This document shows positions 22,102 to 34,140 of a stretch of DNA of 64,000 nt, in pieces (position 1 is the stretch's first letter; each line of letters begins with the position of its first letter). The notes beneath the pieces are model-generated. The model saw nothing but the letters and a program-made list of their open reading frames with translations. It ran no database searches and had not been told where the DNA came from. Where the stretch lies: contig OZ024730.1 of assembly GCA_964016875.1 (NCBI GenBank), forward strand, positions 35,507,795-35,571,794, given 5' to 3'. The position numbers and the translations under genes are program-made. The DNA is from Fallopia convolvulus (lineage: Eukaryota > Streptophyta > Magnoliopsida > Caryophyllales > Polygonaceae).

Positions 22102-22367
22102 TTGTCACGTGTTTGATCGATTGCCTAGCTAGACACCCAATTATTCACAAATGTATTTTAACACATATATAATGTAAATTCGGCTTGGGAGTTTTTCTAC
22201 TTTATGTTGTTTAGTTTTTTTTTTTTTTGGCATGAGTAATTAGCTGAGCTCTGTATTTTTTAAGTTCCATGAGCTTTGCTCATAGTAAAAGAAAAACACA
22301 ATTCTTTTCAATGAATCCGAACCGTGTGTAAATGTGAAATAAGGTCAAAACTGTGGATATATGATGT
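22102..22367. other. CHX 3' flank
   Basis: It holds the CHX 3' UTR and spacer before the copia LTR. It is AT-rich with a T-rich run near 22209. No other gene is seen. Confidence 0.5.
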
Positions 22368-22804
22368 GTTAGAGAATATAGTCTACATGAAATCTAAAAT
22401 ATAAAAAGAAACCGGCCTAATATATATATTTTCGGGTTATTTTTTATATTGTCAATTCATTTTAAGATGAAATTTCACTGGATTTGTATGATAGACTTAC
22501 ATACGCACGACCTCTAATCCATCGGCCCATAAGAAGTTTAATATGGTGGTCATTAGTGTGGAGAATATAGTAATATGGGTAGCTTTGGGTAATTAGACAA
22601 AATATGAGGGGACATTTGTAATTATGATAGATTGTATAAATATCCTCTACAACAAGTAAAGAGTGAGTAACAGAGTTGTGTGATAGAGTTGTGTGATAGA
22701 GAGAGTGCTTGAAAGTTCGAGTATTGTGATGGTTCTAAGTTTGTAAATATTTCCTGAGTGCACATAAATCCTTAATTGATTTTGTGCTTAATTGAGAGTT
22801 TCTT
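22368..22804 (+). repeat. Copia A 5' LTR
   Basis: It starts TGTTAGAGAATATAG. A TATAAATA box lies at about 22634, and a short duplication (GAGTTGTGTGATAGA) at 22672-22703. It ends just before the primer binding site. No second LTR copy survives to confirm the exact ends. Confidence 0.6.
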
Positions 22805-22805
22805 A

Positions 22806-22817
22806 TGGTATCAGAGC
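22806..22817 (+). other. Copia A primer binding site
   Basis: TGGTATCAGAGC is the exact complement of the 3' end of plant initiator tRNA-Met, the usual primer of copia elements. Confidence 0.85.
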
Positions 22818-22894
22818 AAAATCAAAACTCTCAATTTTGATCCATCTTATTTTCTTTTGTTTTATTTCACGAAGTTGAATTTTTCGATTGGAGA

Positions 22895-23390
22895 ATGTCG
22901 TTGTCACCAAGGAGATCGCTTTCGCCAAAAAGAATTGTAAGCGATGGGAATAACGGACGATGTAATGAGTCGGTACATCAAGGAAGGGAATCGAGGCAAG
23001 GATTCATGATGTCTGATGGGAGAGATCATGAGAGAGAACACGAACTCGCTTCAAATGATCCTTTGGCCATGTCGAACTCCGATCAACTTGGATCTTAGTT
23101 AGTTCCACATCGATTTGATGGTACGAACTTTCTTAGCTGGAGAAGGAATCTAAAATTGGCCTTAGGTGCCAAAATCAAGATTGGTTTCATAGATGGTTCC
23201 TACCGGAGACCGTCGCTTGGAACCAATGAGTGTGCGCGATGGACACGGGAAGATGACATGGTGCAGTGCTGGTTGTTGAATTCCTTGGAAGGTAAGGTCT
23301 ATGAAACTTTCATATATGTTGAATATGCTTTTTAGTTGTGGGAAGAACTAGTTGAAAGATATGGACAAGCAAATGACCCTCTATTTATTT
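22895..23390 (+). pseudogene. Copia A gag, 5' part
   Basis: After MSLSPRRSLSPKR the frame meets a stop at 23096, then reads RFDGTNFLSWRRNLKLALGA, KIGFIDGSYRRP, CWLLNS and LWEELVERYG. These are conserved blocks of copia gag (UBN2 type). It is cut at the ATTTATTT that flanks the LINE insertion. Confidence 0.8.
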
Positions 23391-23680
23391 ATTTTTGATT
23401 AGGAAAGGAATTAGAGAGGTCACTAACAAACTAGTGACCGCCCTAGGGAATCCTGACGGATAAGGGTACAGAAACCCAAGTCATCTGCAAGTGGAACGGA
23501 AGATACACGTTGGAAGGAGCCAGCGATGAAGTCAGCTACAACATTGCACTCACGGTAGACATGAGTAATACTCCAATCCTGGAACTGAGCCAACAAATAG
23601 TGGATGTCCGTTCGCAACACTTCAATCTCCCACGGGCAGCGCCAGTCGCCAAGAATGGCCTTGACCAGCTGCAAGTTATC

Positions 23681-24851
23681 TGATGCAGTGAAGCCTGCCA
23701 TGTCTCCAACCGACGTTGGTGAAGCCTGCCATGTCTCCAACCGACGTCGATGAGTTGATTCGAGTGCCTTTTGACGGACCAATCACAAGGAGTCGAGCTA
23801 AGAAGATTGCTCAAGGCACACCAACAATCTTGGTTCGATTGGCAGCGGTTCTTGAAGAGCCTAGCAAGACGAAGTGGGTCTCGTGCATTCGACATCAATT
23901 GAGTCCGGATTCCATGGATTAAATCAAAGGGGCCGAAATTTCTTCTATTTCCCTATTTAGAAACATGTGTTAGTTTGTCTCACTTTAGGGCTGAATTTAG
24001 TAAGTGACCGGATGAGATAAATTGGTACATGGGTCAAAGTCAACCCTTTGACTTGACCATTCTAAGTAGAGAAAATATCTACTATTATTTTATTATAGGT
24101 GTGTTATTTGAATTTAATAATGTAGAGAAATCAATCAATAGGCTTATGTTAGTTGGTTGATCTTCTCTCTCCTGGTTGTTAGAGATATTTTTAGTTTGTT
24201 AGAAATATTTTGAGTTTGTTAGGATATTTTCTTAAATAAATAAATCAGCCATGATTTATTTTATTTAAGGGGATCTAGATAGATACTATTTTAGATATTT
24301 TATTATATCTTGGGAAGCAAGAAAAGGTCACAACTACCCGTCTAGGGCCGACCAGGACTCTCCCTTGCTCCCCAAGAAATGGGTTTGTATTCTACTATTT
24401 AAACTCTTATTTTGCATTAATGAAAATCAGCTTGAGAGAGATTAAACCCAAATTGGTTTAATCTATCTCTTGGGCCCAAAAACACACGTGTGAGAGCTTT
24501 TTTATTTCAGACAAGATCGTTCATCATCATCATCGAATTCTCTTCTCTCTTTACTTCAAATCTGATTTATTGTTTGATCAATTAGATTGTTCTAAGTTGA
24601 TTGTTAAAGATCTTACTTAGTTAATCATTCAGATTTAGCGTTAGAGCCAATCCATTTGAACTATCAAGTTGAATATCTCAATAATTCAGATCGGTTCTTT
24701 CATAATCAAACAATTCAATTCGTGTTACTTGTGTCACAAGGAATCTAAATTCGAAGGCTTTTGTAGGATTGAAGTTGTTTACTGGCAAGATCGGGACTTT
24801 GTGGGTTCACTACGAGATTTCTAAGGAGGATTTCGAGGCAATTACGTATCA
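23681..24851 (+). repeat. Gypsy 5' LTR
   Basis: It is 1171 bp, TG...CA. It carries a 31-bp tandem duplication (copies starting at 23688 and 23719) that the 3' LTR lacks; this accounts for the whole length difference. The rest differs from the 3' LTR at about 19 positions by eye, mostly transitions. Confidence 0.9.
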
Positions 24852-24853
24852 AG

Positions 24854-24868
24854 TGGTACTCAGAGACC
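24854..24868 (+). other. Gypsy primer binding site (altered)
   Basis: TGGTACTCAGAGACC starts two bases after the LTR. It resembles the initiator tRNA-Met complement TGGTATCAGAGC with an extra base and substitutions. Confidence 0.45.
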
Positions 24869-25017
24869 AGCAAGTGGTATCATATTCCAGCGTCTCGCCA
24901 AGTAATTATTTCTTTCCTTAATTTGCTTTCTAATCAATTTTAATTCAGTTTTTGATCCTAAAGTTCAAACCTTTGTTCAAAGCTAGAATTTTTAGACCAT
25001 AATCTGAATTTTTAACC

Positions 25018-25350
25018 CACCACCACCACATCTCCGCCAACCCACCACCACGCACCACCACCTAACCACCCAATTGGTGTCGCTCCCTAGGACCGCACCA
25101 TCCACCATCACAGTCCGATCACAACCCCACCAACCCTACCCCATTCGGACCACCCTAAACCCTAATTGCCCACCCCACCCTTACGCAAACCCTAACCCTA
25201 ACCCTAGTTCTCATCCAAGAATTACCAAACCCTAACCCTAATTTCGGAAACCCTAAAGCGAAATCCAAACCCATCCTCGCCAAACCCTAAAGCCGAACCC
25301 TAACCCTCGAACCCTAATTCAGCCGAGACCTAACCAAACCCTAATCTCCC
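25018..25350 (+). repeat. Leader with telomere-like CCCTAA repeats
   Basis: A CCACCACC-rich run is followed by about eleven CCCTAA units between 25153 and 25345, many as AAACCCTAA, the plant telomere repeat unit. The array is degenerate and lies in the untranslated leader of the gypsy element. Confidence 0.7.
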
Positions 25351-26221
25351 TTGTTCACTTGTTCCTCAAGTAATTCACCAATTAGGAGATATTTAAGGGA
25401 TTTGTTGCATGTTTTTGGTTGAATTGGTTGAGTTTTGTTGCAATATAGATTAACAATTGTTTTTCCTACAGTTTTATGAGTTTTTCATTCATATTGCATG
25501 ATTGATTGCGATTCATATTGCTTGATTAATATTTGCTAATTTTTGTCATTGCATCCTATAAATTCCACCAACCCTTATTCTTCTTTGTTAATTTGGCTTC
25601 TAGTTGGTTTCATTGGTAGTTTAAAGTCACTTAGTTTTAAAAAAAATCAGTTAGCTTTCGTTTTGCGCTTGCATTCAATTGTTGCATTGCTTTGCTTGTT
25701 TCTTCATTCTAGCACAAGAGTAGATTGTGCATAAAGTAAAAAAAAAACAGAAAAGAAAAGTGATCTACCCCAGCTAGTTTCAAGCCACTTTCACCCCTAG
25801 TGATTGCTTGCTAGAAAAGTAGCTAAGTAAAAATCACTTTGAAAGTAAAATAGTGACGAAATAAAAGTCACTTTAGCCCACCATATTTCTGTCCTTGCAT
25901 GCTTAAATTTGGCTTTATTAACTTGCATAGAGTCAATTGAGAGATTGCATGTGTTTAGAAGCTCATAAAGGGATTATTTGCATTGCTTGTCTTATTGCAT
26001 ACTTGCCATTTGCTTGAACTGCATATTTCCTTTATTTATCATTAGTATACCATACATACATTATATGTACCCATTTACTCCCTCAATTCAACCCAAAAAC
26101 TGAATTAAGTTGATTAGATTGCTTTGAGACAAGTTTTGGCTTGATTAAGGTGTGGTATTACTTGTGGTGATTTGCTTTAGAACACACTACTCTCTCTACT
26201 TTCTTGCTTGTTTCAGGAACA

Positions 26222-27754
26222 ATGGTGATCTCAAATGAGCCTAACTCAGCTGAATTGAACCTCACTAAGGAGGCAATCGACTTCATTAGGTTGTCCATTA
26301 ATGAGGGGATGAGGGAAGGGCAAGCAAAAGCTGTAGAACTTGCAAATGCAGCTATGAATACAAGAATGCAGCGTATCGAGGAGCAACTTGAAACATTGAT
26401 TAAATCATCTCAAGCAAGTCATAAAGGTGCCCCTGCAATAGAGCTTACTAGTGATCCAAATCAGGCCTCAGGTAGCGACAAAGGCAAGCAACAACTAGTT
26501 GATGAAGAGCATGATGTGCTTGCTAGCTACAACAAGGAAAACGATCTCCCGGCTCACTATTCCCCCACGGCAGGCCGAGGTACAGGACGAGGCTTTGGAT
26601 CGAGAGCACCTCCGGTTACACATCAACAATTGTTTACCAACCAATCGGCTCGTGTTCCTCCAGCCACTCATCATCAACAACAACAATACAACAATCCTTA
26701 TGATGATGTGACTTATGGATATCCCGGGGAAGAAAGGCAACCATGGCATCCTCCCCTTGATGATTTTTACAACCAAGTTGAGGTTGTAGAAGATATTCCA
26801 CCAGCCTATGGAGTACAAAGGCCAACTCGCAACAACAACTACAATCAAAATGTGAACCAAATTGGTAAACATGACATTAAGATAAAGATCGAGCCATTCA
26901 GCGGAAAGCTCAATCCGGAGAAGTATCTAGAGTGGGAACAAGCTACAAATTTCATTCTAGATCACATGGGCTATGAAGAATGGGAGAAAGTTGCTGTTGT
27001 TGTTATCCACTTTGTTAGGACCGCCAGAAATTGGTGGTTTTGAATGAAGGAGGATAGAAATAGAAAGGCCTTGCCACCAATTGAAACTTGGGGCCAACTG
27101 AAGTTTGTCATGAGAAATAAATATGTGCCTGAAGAGCGTACCGAGCACATGAGGCTTAAAGTTGTTACATGCAAACAAGGCACCAAGTCTCCAATTGAGT
27201 ACTTCAACGAGCTAGAGGATTTGAGCTTTAAAGCTGGGATTCATCATTCCCAACGGTCTCTAAGGACCCAATTCATGGATGGACTGAATCAAAGCATCAA
27301 AGACACATTGGAGGTTCAACAAATCAAGGATCTCAATGCCTTAGTACATTCAGCCCAACTATTATATGAGCAGCAACAAAGGAAGAAGAAGGAAGCTTGG
27401 AATGCTCCAAAGAGGTATAACTCTAATCCTACTTCAAATTCCACTTCTTATGCTTCCAACCCTTCTTTGCAGCAAAAGGGAGCTTCTAGCTCACCTAAAC
27501 CAACAGGTTTTCAAGGCCAAAGACGTCCAAACAATGCACCTCCAAACCAGCCAAGGGCACGAGACATAGTGTGCTATAAATGTCAAGGAAGAGGTCATTT
27601 TGGTAAGGATTGTCCAAATCAGAAACAAGTGTTCCTTACCACCAATGGAGGATATGTGAGTGATGAAGATATACCTCCAAATCAAGTGGCGGAGGAGAGC
27701 AATGGACAAGAAGATGAGGACGTAGAGGCCATTGAACCGGATTGCACCGATTAG
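26222..27754 (+). pseudogene. Gypsy gag
   Basis: ATG at 26222 opens gag, with KIEPFSGKLNPEKYLEWE in the capsid region. An in-frame TGA at 27041-27043 (after NWWF) interrupts it. The frame then continues with RNKYVPEERTEHMR and a CCHC knuckle CYKCQGRGHFGKDC near 27573. Product would be the structural capsid protein. The stop makes this copy defective. Confidence 0.85.
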
Positions 27755-27856
27755 CCTTTAACCTTGGTAACCATGCATACTCTTACTTTACAAGAAACAC
27801 CTAGGCTAGATCAAAGGGAAAATACTTTTCATACTAGGTGTACTGTGAAGAATTAA

Positions 27857-28650
27857 GTGTTATGCATGATAATTGATAGTGGTAGCTGCTGTAACATTAT
27901 TAATGCTAAGGTAGTTGATCAATTGCAATTGAAAACTCAACCTAGGACTACTAGATATGGTTTAAATGGTATTAATAATTCTGATGGTCCTAACTTAGTT
28001 ACTCATCAGTGTTTAGTCCGTGTTTCCATAGGCAATTATGTAGATGATATCATGTGTGATGTGGTAAACATGGAATGCACTCATATCTTGTTAGGTAGAC
28101 CATGGTTATTCGATAGGAGAGTTATGTATGATGGCATGCTTAATACCTATTTGTTTAACTATGACAGGAGGAGAGTTTCTCTTCTACCATTGTCGCCCCA
28201 ACAAGTTTTACAGGACCTAGTACGAAGAGACCAATCTAGGGCACTTAGGCGTGCCAAGGAAGAAAAGGAGGAGGCCGAAGCCTCGGCCAAGAAGGCGTCG
28301 CACCGCCTGGCGCCCGATGCAGCCCAACACTCTAGCGGCGTTTCCCAGTCTCCACCCGAGCGTTCTGGCTCAAATTTTAGGAAAACATCAAGCACAGGTG
28401 GAGCTATTGTTTGGGACAAAAAACGCCGAGAGAATGTCCCTAAAACATCAAAAGTGCCGAGCAACACTTCCAGCGGTGCATCTAGGACAAAAACGGGGCT
28501 ATCTCCCAAACCACTCGAGCGTTTTGGCTCATTGTGAGCAATTCAGAGACTCAGAGAGATACAGATTTGGAAAAAAAATGCCTACAGAAAGAGCCAAAAA
28601 ACGGCTTAAAAGGCAGTGTAGAATAGCGCTCTCTAGTTGCACAGTCTAGT
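27857..28650 (+). pseudogene. Gypsy protease and linker
   Basis: IIDSGSCCNII is the retropepsin-type active-site block (DSG), and ILLGRPWLFDR is the conserved downstream block. A TAA stop just before 27857 separates it from gag. After about 28210 comes an Ala/Glu/Lys-rich linker with no conserved domain. Confidence 0.8.
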
Positions 28651-28683
28651 GTTTCTTTCCCTGACTCTTATTGTTTACTTCTT

Positions 28684-29990
28684 ATGAGGAAAAAGATACT
28701 TATTATTAGTCAAGATATTTCACATCTTCCAAAGTGTATTCAGGATCTATTACAGGAATTTGAAGATGTGATGCCTGAAGAGTTGCCACAAGGCCTTCCA
28801 CCAATTAGAGGCATTGAGCATCAAATCGATTTGGTGCCCAACGCTTCTTTACCAAACCGTGCAGCCTATATAGCAAGTCTAGAGGAGACCACTGAGCTTC
28901 AAAGACAAGTGCAAGATCTCATGGACAAAGGCTATGTGCGTGAATCCCTCAGCCCATGCGCGATTCCGGTGATTTTTGTGCCAAAGAAGGATGGCACTTG
29001 GAGAATGTGTGTTGATTGCAGGGCGATCAACCAAATAACAGTTAAGTACCGTCATCCCATCCCTAGATTAGATGATATATTTGATGAATTGTATGGTGCT
29101 AATTTCTTTTCTAAGATTGATTTAAGAAGTGGGTACCATCAAATTAGGATGAGGGAAGGGGATGAATGGAAAACTGCATTTAAAACTAAGTATGGTTTAT
29201 ATGAATGGTTAGTAATGCCTTTTGGATTAACTAATGCACCTAGTACATTCATGAGGCTTATGAACCATGTTTTAAGAAGATACTTAGGTAAATTTGTTGT
29301 AGTCTACTTTGATGATATCTTAGTCTATAGCAAAACCTTGTATGAACATGTAGATCATCTTAGGGCTGTTTTGGACACTTTAAGGTTAGAAAAGCTTTAT
29401 GTTAATTTGAAAAGTGTTCTTTTTTCTCGGAGTCTACCATTTTTCTTGGTTTTGTTGTGTCTAAAGGTGGATTGAAGGTAGATGAAGACAAGATCAAAGC
29501 AATCAAGGAGTGGCCTCAGCCGACTACACCAACCATGGTAAGCTCTTTTCTCGGCTTGGCTGGCGTCTACAGGAGATTTGTGTGTGATTTTAGCACAATT
29601 GCAGCCCCTCTCCATTAGCTTACAAAGAAGGATACATCATTCAAATGGAGAGAGCAACAAGAGAACGCCTTCAACATTTTGAAGGACAGGTTATGCAACG
29701 CCCCAGTGCTCCAACTCCCTGACTTCTCCAAAGCCTTTGAGATAGAGGTGGACGCATCATGCCATGGCATAAGAGGCGTGCTCTTGCAAGACAAGAAACC
29801 CATAGCTTACTTTAGTGAAAATCTTAGTGGGGCTAAGTTGAATTACCCTACTTATGATAAAGAGTTGTATGCTTTAATTAGGGTTTTGAAAACTTGGTCT
29901 CATTATTTGTGGCCTAAGGAGTTTGTAATCCATTCTGATCATGAGGCCTTGAAGTATTTGAAAGGCCAATCCAGACTCAGTAGGTGACAT
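28684..29990 (+). pseudogene. Gypsy reverse transcriptase and RNase H
   Basis: RT blocks PVIFVPKKDGTWRMCVDCRA, KIDLRSGYHQIRM, MPFGLTNAPSTF and the catalytic YFDDILVYS (near 29308) are intact. A frameshift near 29425 and stops at about 29617 and 29987 break the frame. RNase H follows with FEIEVDASCHGIRGVL, YDKELYALI and FVIHSDHEALKYL. Confidence 0.9.
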
Positions 29991-31356
29991 GCAAGATGGG
30001 TTGAATTTATGGAGACCTTTCTTTATGTTGTAAGACATAAGAAAGGCAAAGAGAATGTGGTAGCTGACGCCCTTTCTCGGAGCGTTCTCTTGAACCAATG
30101 TGATGTTAAGATCCTTGGATTTGAAATGATTAAGGAATTGTATGCTAGTGATCCTCACTTTGCTGAAATTTATAAGAATTGCATGTCTAGGGGAGAAATA
30201 GATTCCTACTTTATTGATGATGGTTACTTGTTTAAAGCTGGTAAATTATGCATACCTTCATCTAGTATACGTAGGCTTCTAACTAAAGAGGTTCATGAAT
30301 CAAGAGGACATAGGGGTTTAGAAAAGACTTTAGAAGGATTGAAAGAACACTACTATTGGCCTAAGATGAGTAATTATGTGCTTAGATTTGTCAAAAGTTG
30401 TGTTGTTTGTGCTAAAGCTAAGTCTAGACTTCACCCCCATGGTTTGTACCAGCCTTTGCCTATTCCTAGTTCACCTTGGAAGGACATTTCTATGAACTTC
30501 ATTGTTGGATTGCCTAGAACTAGGAAAGGTAGAGATTCTATCTTTGTAGTGGTAGATAGATTTTCCAAAATGGCTCACTTTATTCCATGTCACACGACTG
30601 ATGATGTTGTGCATATTGCTGATTTGTTCTTTAGGGAAATTGTTAGATTACATGGCATTCCTTGTTCTATTGTTTCAGATCGTGATGCTAAATTTTTGAG
30701 TTATTTTTGGAAAAGTCTATGGTCTAAGTTGGGAACTAAATTGCTGTTTTCTACCTCATGTCACCCACAAACTGATGGGCAAACTAAAGTTACTAATAGA
30801 ACATTAGGGTTTTTACTTAGAACTATGCTTAAAGCTAACCTCAAACGTTGGGAAGATGTTTTGCCTTTTGTGGAGTTTGCTTATAAGAGGTCAATCCATT
30901 CAGCTACAAAAATGACCCCTTTTGAGGTTGTTTATGGGCTGAATCCGAGGACTCCGGTGGACATGATGCCTCATCCATACAAGGGAAAAGAGAGTTTTGA
31001 AGCTGACAAGAGGGATGAGTTTGTGAAGAAGCTACATGAGAGAACCAAGATGCACTTGGAGCGGAAATCCATGAAGTATAAGGCCCATGCTGATAAGGGT
31101 CGAAAACAGGTTATCTTTGAAGAAGGTGATCTTGTTTGGGTGCATCTTAGGAAGGAGAGGTTCCCAAATCAGAGGAAGAATAAGCTAGATCAGCGGAGAG
31201 ATGATCCATTTCGTATCATCAGGAGAATCGGCCCAAATGCATATCATGTTGACATACTTGGTGAGTATGGTGTCCATCCGACGTTTAATGTGGCTGATCT
31301 ATCTCTTTATGTGCTAGATTTTGATTCCGGCCCAAATGCATATCATGTCGAGCTTA
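29991..31356 (+). pseudogene. Gypsy integrase
   Basis: It contains RNase H tail VADALSRS, an HHCC zinc domain (HESRGHRGLEKT ... CVVCAKAK), the catalytic core and a C-terminal GDLVWVHLRKERFP ... DPFRII region. The frame is long, but the first catalytic position, usually Asp in the SMDF context, is Asn (SMNFIVGLP). The Glu position in QTDGQT-E is Lys (QTDGQTKVTNRTL). The middle Asp (SDRDAKF) is kept. The protein is therefore expected to be inactive. Confidence 0.88.
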
Positions 31357-31368
31357 AGTGGAGGAGAA
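31357..31368 (+). other. Gypsy polypurine tract
   Basis: AGTGGAGGAGAA lies directly before the 3' LTR start TGATGCA, the expected place for plus-strand priming. Confidence 0.75.
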
Positions 31369-32508
31369 TGATGCAATGAAGCCTGCCATGTCTCCAACCG
31401 ACGTCGATGAGTTGATTCGAGTGCCTTTTGACGGACCAATCACAAGGAGTCGAGCTAAGAAGATTGCTCAAGGCACACCAACAATCTTGGTTCGATTGGC
31501 AGCGGTTCTTGAAGAGCCTAGCAAGACGAAGTGGGTCTCGTGCATTCGACATCAATTGAGTCCGGATTCCATGGATTAAATCAAAGGGGTCGAAATTTCT
31601 TCTATTTCCCTATTTAGAAACATGTGTTAGTTTGTCTCACTTTAGGGCTGAATTTAGTAAGTGACCGGATGAGATAAATTGGTACATGGGTCAAAGTCAA
31701 CCCTTTGACTTGACCATTCTAAGTAGAGAAAATATCTACTATTATTTTATTATAGGCGTGTTATTTGAATTTAATAATGTAGAGAAATCAATCAATAGGC
31801 TTATGTTAGTTGGTTGATCTTCTCTCTCCTGGTTGTTAGAGATATTTTTAGTTTGTTAGAGATATTTTGAGTTTGTTAGGATATTTTCTTAAATAAATAA
31901 ATCAGCCATGATTTATTTTATTTAAGGGGATCTAGATAGATACTATTTTAGATATTTTATTATATCTTGGGAAGCAAGAAAAGGTCACAATTACCCGTCT
32001 AGGGCCGACCATGACTCTCCCTTGCTCCCCAAGCAATGGGTTTGTATTCTACTATTTAAACTCTTATTTTGCATTAATGAAAATCAGCTTGAGAGAGATT
32101 AAACCCAAATTGGTTTAATCTATCTCTTGGGCCCAAAAACACACGTGTGAGAGCTTTTTGATTTCAGACAAGATCGTTCATCATCATCATCGAATTCTCT
32201 TCTCTCTTTTCTTCAGATCTGATTTATTGTTTGATCAATTCGATTGTTCTAAGTTGATTGTTAAAGATCTTACTTAGTTAATCATTCGGATTTAGCGTTA
32301 GAGCCAATCCGTTTGAATTATCAAGTTGAATATCTCAATAATTCAGATCGGCTCTTTCATAATCAAACAATTCAATTCGTGTTACTTGTGTCACAAGGAA
32401 TCTAAATTTGAAGGCTTTTGTAGGATTGAAGTTGTTTACTGGCAAGATCGAGACTTTGTGGGTTCACTACGAGATTTCTAAGGAGGATTCCGAGGCAATC
32501 ACGTATCA
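31369..32508 (+). repeat. Gypsy 3' LTR
   Basis: It is 1140 bp, TG...CA, matching 23681-24851 except for the 31-bp duplication and about 19 substitutions. It is followed by the TTATC target duplication. Confidence 0.92.
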
Positions 32509-32748
32509 TTATCGCCTTCAATCTGGATCCGGGGAATGCCATGACGAATGGCCTCGAGAAGTCCCTAGCGTAAGGCAATGGTCTCAGAGATCAGAACAAA
32601 CTGTCGACCAATCAGTCCTCCGTCGAAAGAGATGGGAGAGCCGTTGGAGTCCCTAAGTATGAACCCAAAAGTCACCACACAATCTGCACACACAGCACCA
32701 TCATCTTTGGATCAAGCTTCAACGAATACTATAGAGGGCCATTTATTT

Positions 32749-34140
32749 CAATAGCATTGAACCTTGATCTAAAGATGATGGATGTCATGTGTCAACAGAT
32801 GACTCGTCTATTCAAAGGAAAAGGAGCAAGTTCAAGTTCAAGAATGAGTAGTTTTGCGAATGCATCAAACAAGGAATCTGTTGAGAATTCTGCAGCATCT
32901 TCTATGAAGTTTTCAGGTACAAATATTGACAGGTTTGCTACTGTTTCTATTATTTCAGCTCATGTTAGTTCAGATAATGATCTCTAGATTATTGATACCG
33001 GATTAACGGATCATATGGTTTACGATTCATCTAAGCTGATTGATAAACATGTATTAGCCAAACCTGTTAGAGTTGGTTTGCCAGATGGTATAGTAAAATT
33101 AATTGAATATGTTGGGTCTATTGAGATTACTAATAAGTTGAAGATTGAGAATGTCTTACTTATTGATGGTTTGAAGCACAGATTGTTGTCAGTCACAAAA
33201 TTATTAGATGATCATGGATTATCAAGGAAGATGAATTCTGATGGTATACGGTTTCAGGACAATATCACTGAAGAAGTGCTGATTCAAGGAAAGAGACTAG
33301 GAGGTTCATTCATCTTGAAGGCTCAGAATTGTCTAACTGAAGATGCGATGATTCCATTATCTAAATGTAATGAAGCTGGTAGTAGGGTTATAAATAAAGC
33401 ATGTACATTGAATCATGCTAGTAGTTTGATGCATAACAGACTTGGGTATTGTTCTCATAGTAAGATGAAATAGTTGTCAAAATTGTTGCCTATTTCAGAT
33501 TCAAAGTTCTTTTGTGAAAGTTGTATTCTTGAAAAACAGTGTAAAATAACTTTTAGCAAGAGTGAATCTTTGGCTTCATATCCTTTTGATCTTGTACATT
33601 TGGATATTTGGGGACCCTACAAAGTTCCTACCACATCAGGTGCTTCATACTTCTTGGCAGTATTAGATGATCACACTAGATATACTTGAGAGTATCTTTT
33701 TAAATCCAAAACTCAGGTGAAGGAAATTATTATGTCTATACTCAATTTGAAAGGAAGGTCAAGGTGATCAGGAGTGATAATGAAACCGAATTTATTCAAA
33801 AGGGTTGTCAAGAGTATTTTGCAAAAAAGGGAATTATACATCGAGGAGAATTATACATCAGCAAAATGGAAGGGTCGAGAGGAAGCATAGACACATTATA
33901 GAGACAACAAGGGCTATGAGATTACATTCTAGTTTGCCAAAGTGGTTTTAGGGCAGTGTGTTCTAGTTGTTGTTCATATCATCAATTTGCTGGCTAGTTT
34001 AAGTCTTGGATTGGGGAATTCCTTTTGAATTGTTGTTTCAAAGAAAGCCGGATTATGATTATTTAAGATTTCTTGGTTGCCTTTGTTTTGGGAAGTCAAG
34101 TACACACAAGCAAGACAAATTTGCAGCCAAATCTAGAAAG
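32749..34140 (+). pseudogene. Copia A gag end, protease, integrase (broken)
   Basis: It continues the copia element after the LINE. There is a gag tail, protease-like IIDTGLTDHMVYDSS near 32990, and GAG-pre-integrase LGYCSHSKMK then C..CILEKQ near 33510. Integrase core FDLVHLDIWGPYK ... FLAVLDDHTRYT follows near 33587. Stops at 32985, 33471 and 33687 and later decay end coding. No RT is left. Confidence 0.8.

Larger units (their letters stand above)
23681..32508 (+). mobile_element. Ty3/gypsy LTR retrotransposon with both LTRs and TSD
   Basis: LTRs 23681-24851 and 31369-32508 begin TGATGCA and end GTATCA. The element is flanked by the 5-bp target duplication TTATC (23676-23680 and 32509-32513), which lies inside a LINE RNase H relic. 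Between the LTRs are a leader, gag with CCHC knuckle, protease, RT, RNase H and integrase in gypsy order (integrase last). The coding region has several stops, one frameshift and lost integrase catalytic acids, while the LTRs differ at only about 19 sites. It was therefore probably mobilised by proteins of another copy. Confidence 0.93.
23391..32740 (-). mobile_element. 5'-truncated LINE 3' end (split by a gypsy element)
   Basis: The LINE is 23391-23680 plus 32514-32740, minus strand, flanked by ATTTATTT at 23383-23390 and 32741-32748. A short A-rich tail (read on the minus strand) is at the left border. The two halves encode the C-terminal RNase H part (GDWRCPWEIEVLR, FQDWSITHVYRECNVVADFI) and its N-terminal part. 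They line up with a homologous LINE at 45205-45700 without a gap other than the gypsy insertion. It is dead through 5' truncation. Confidence 0.8.
22368..34140 (+). mobile_element. Copia LTR retrotransposon A (interrupted, 3' truncated)
   Basis: This is the outer layer of a nest. It starts with an LTR (about 22368-22804), a perfect tRNA-iMet primer site and copia gag. It is cut at 23390 by a LINE fragment and resumes at 32741 with the rest of gag, protease, GAG-pre-integrase and integrase. It ends without RT, RNase H or 3' LTR at about 34140, where gypsy sequence begins. Many stops and frameshifts show an old copy. Confidence 0.8.

Noticed and set aside
25543..25734. 63-codon frame in the gypsy leader
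   Set aside because: It is in the untranslated leader, lacks domains and does not join gag.
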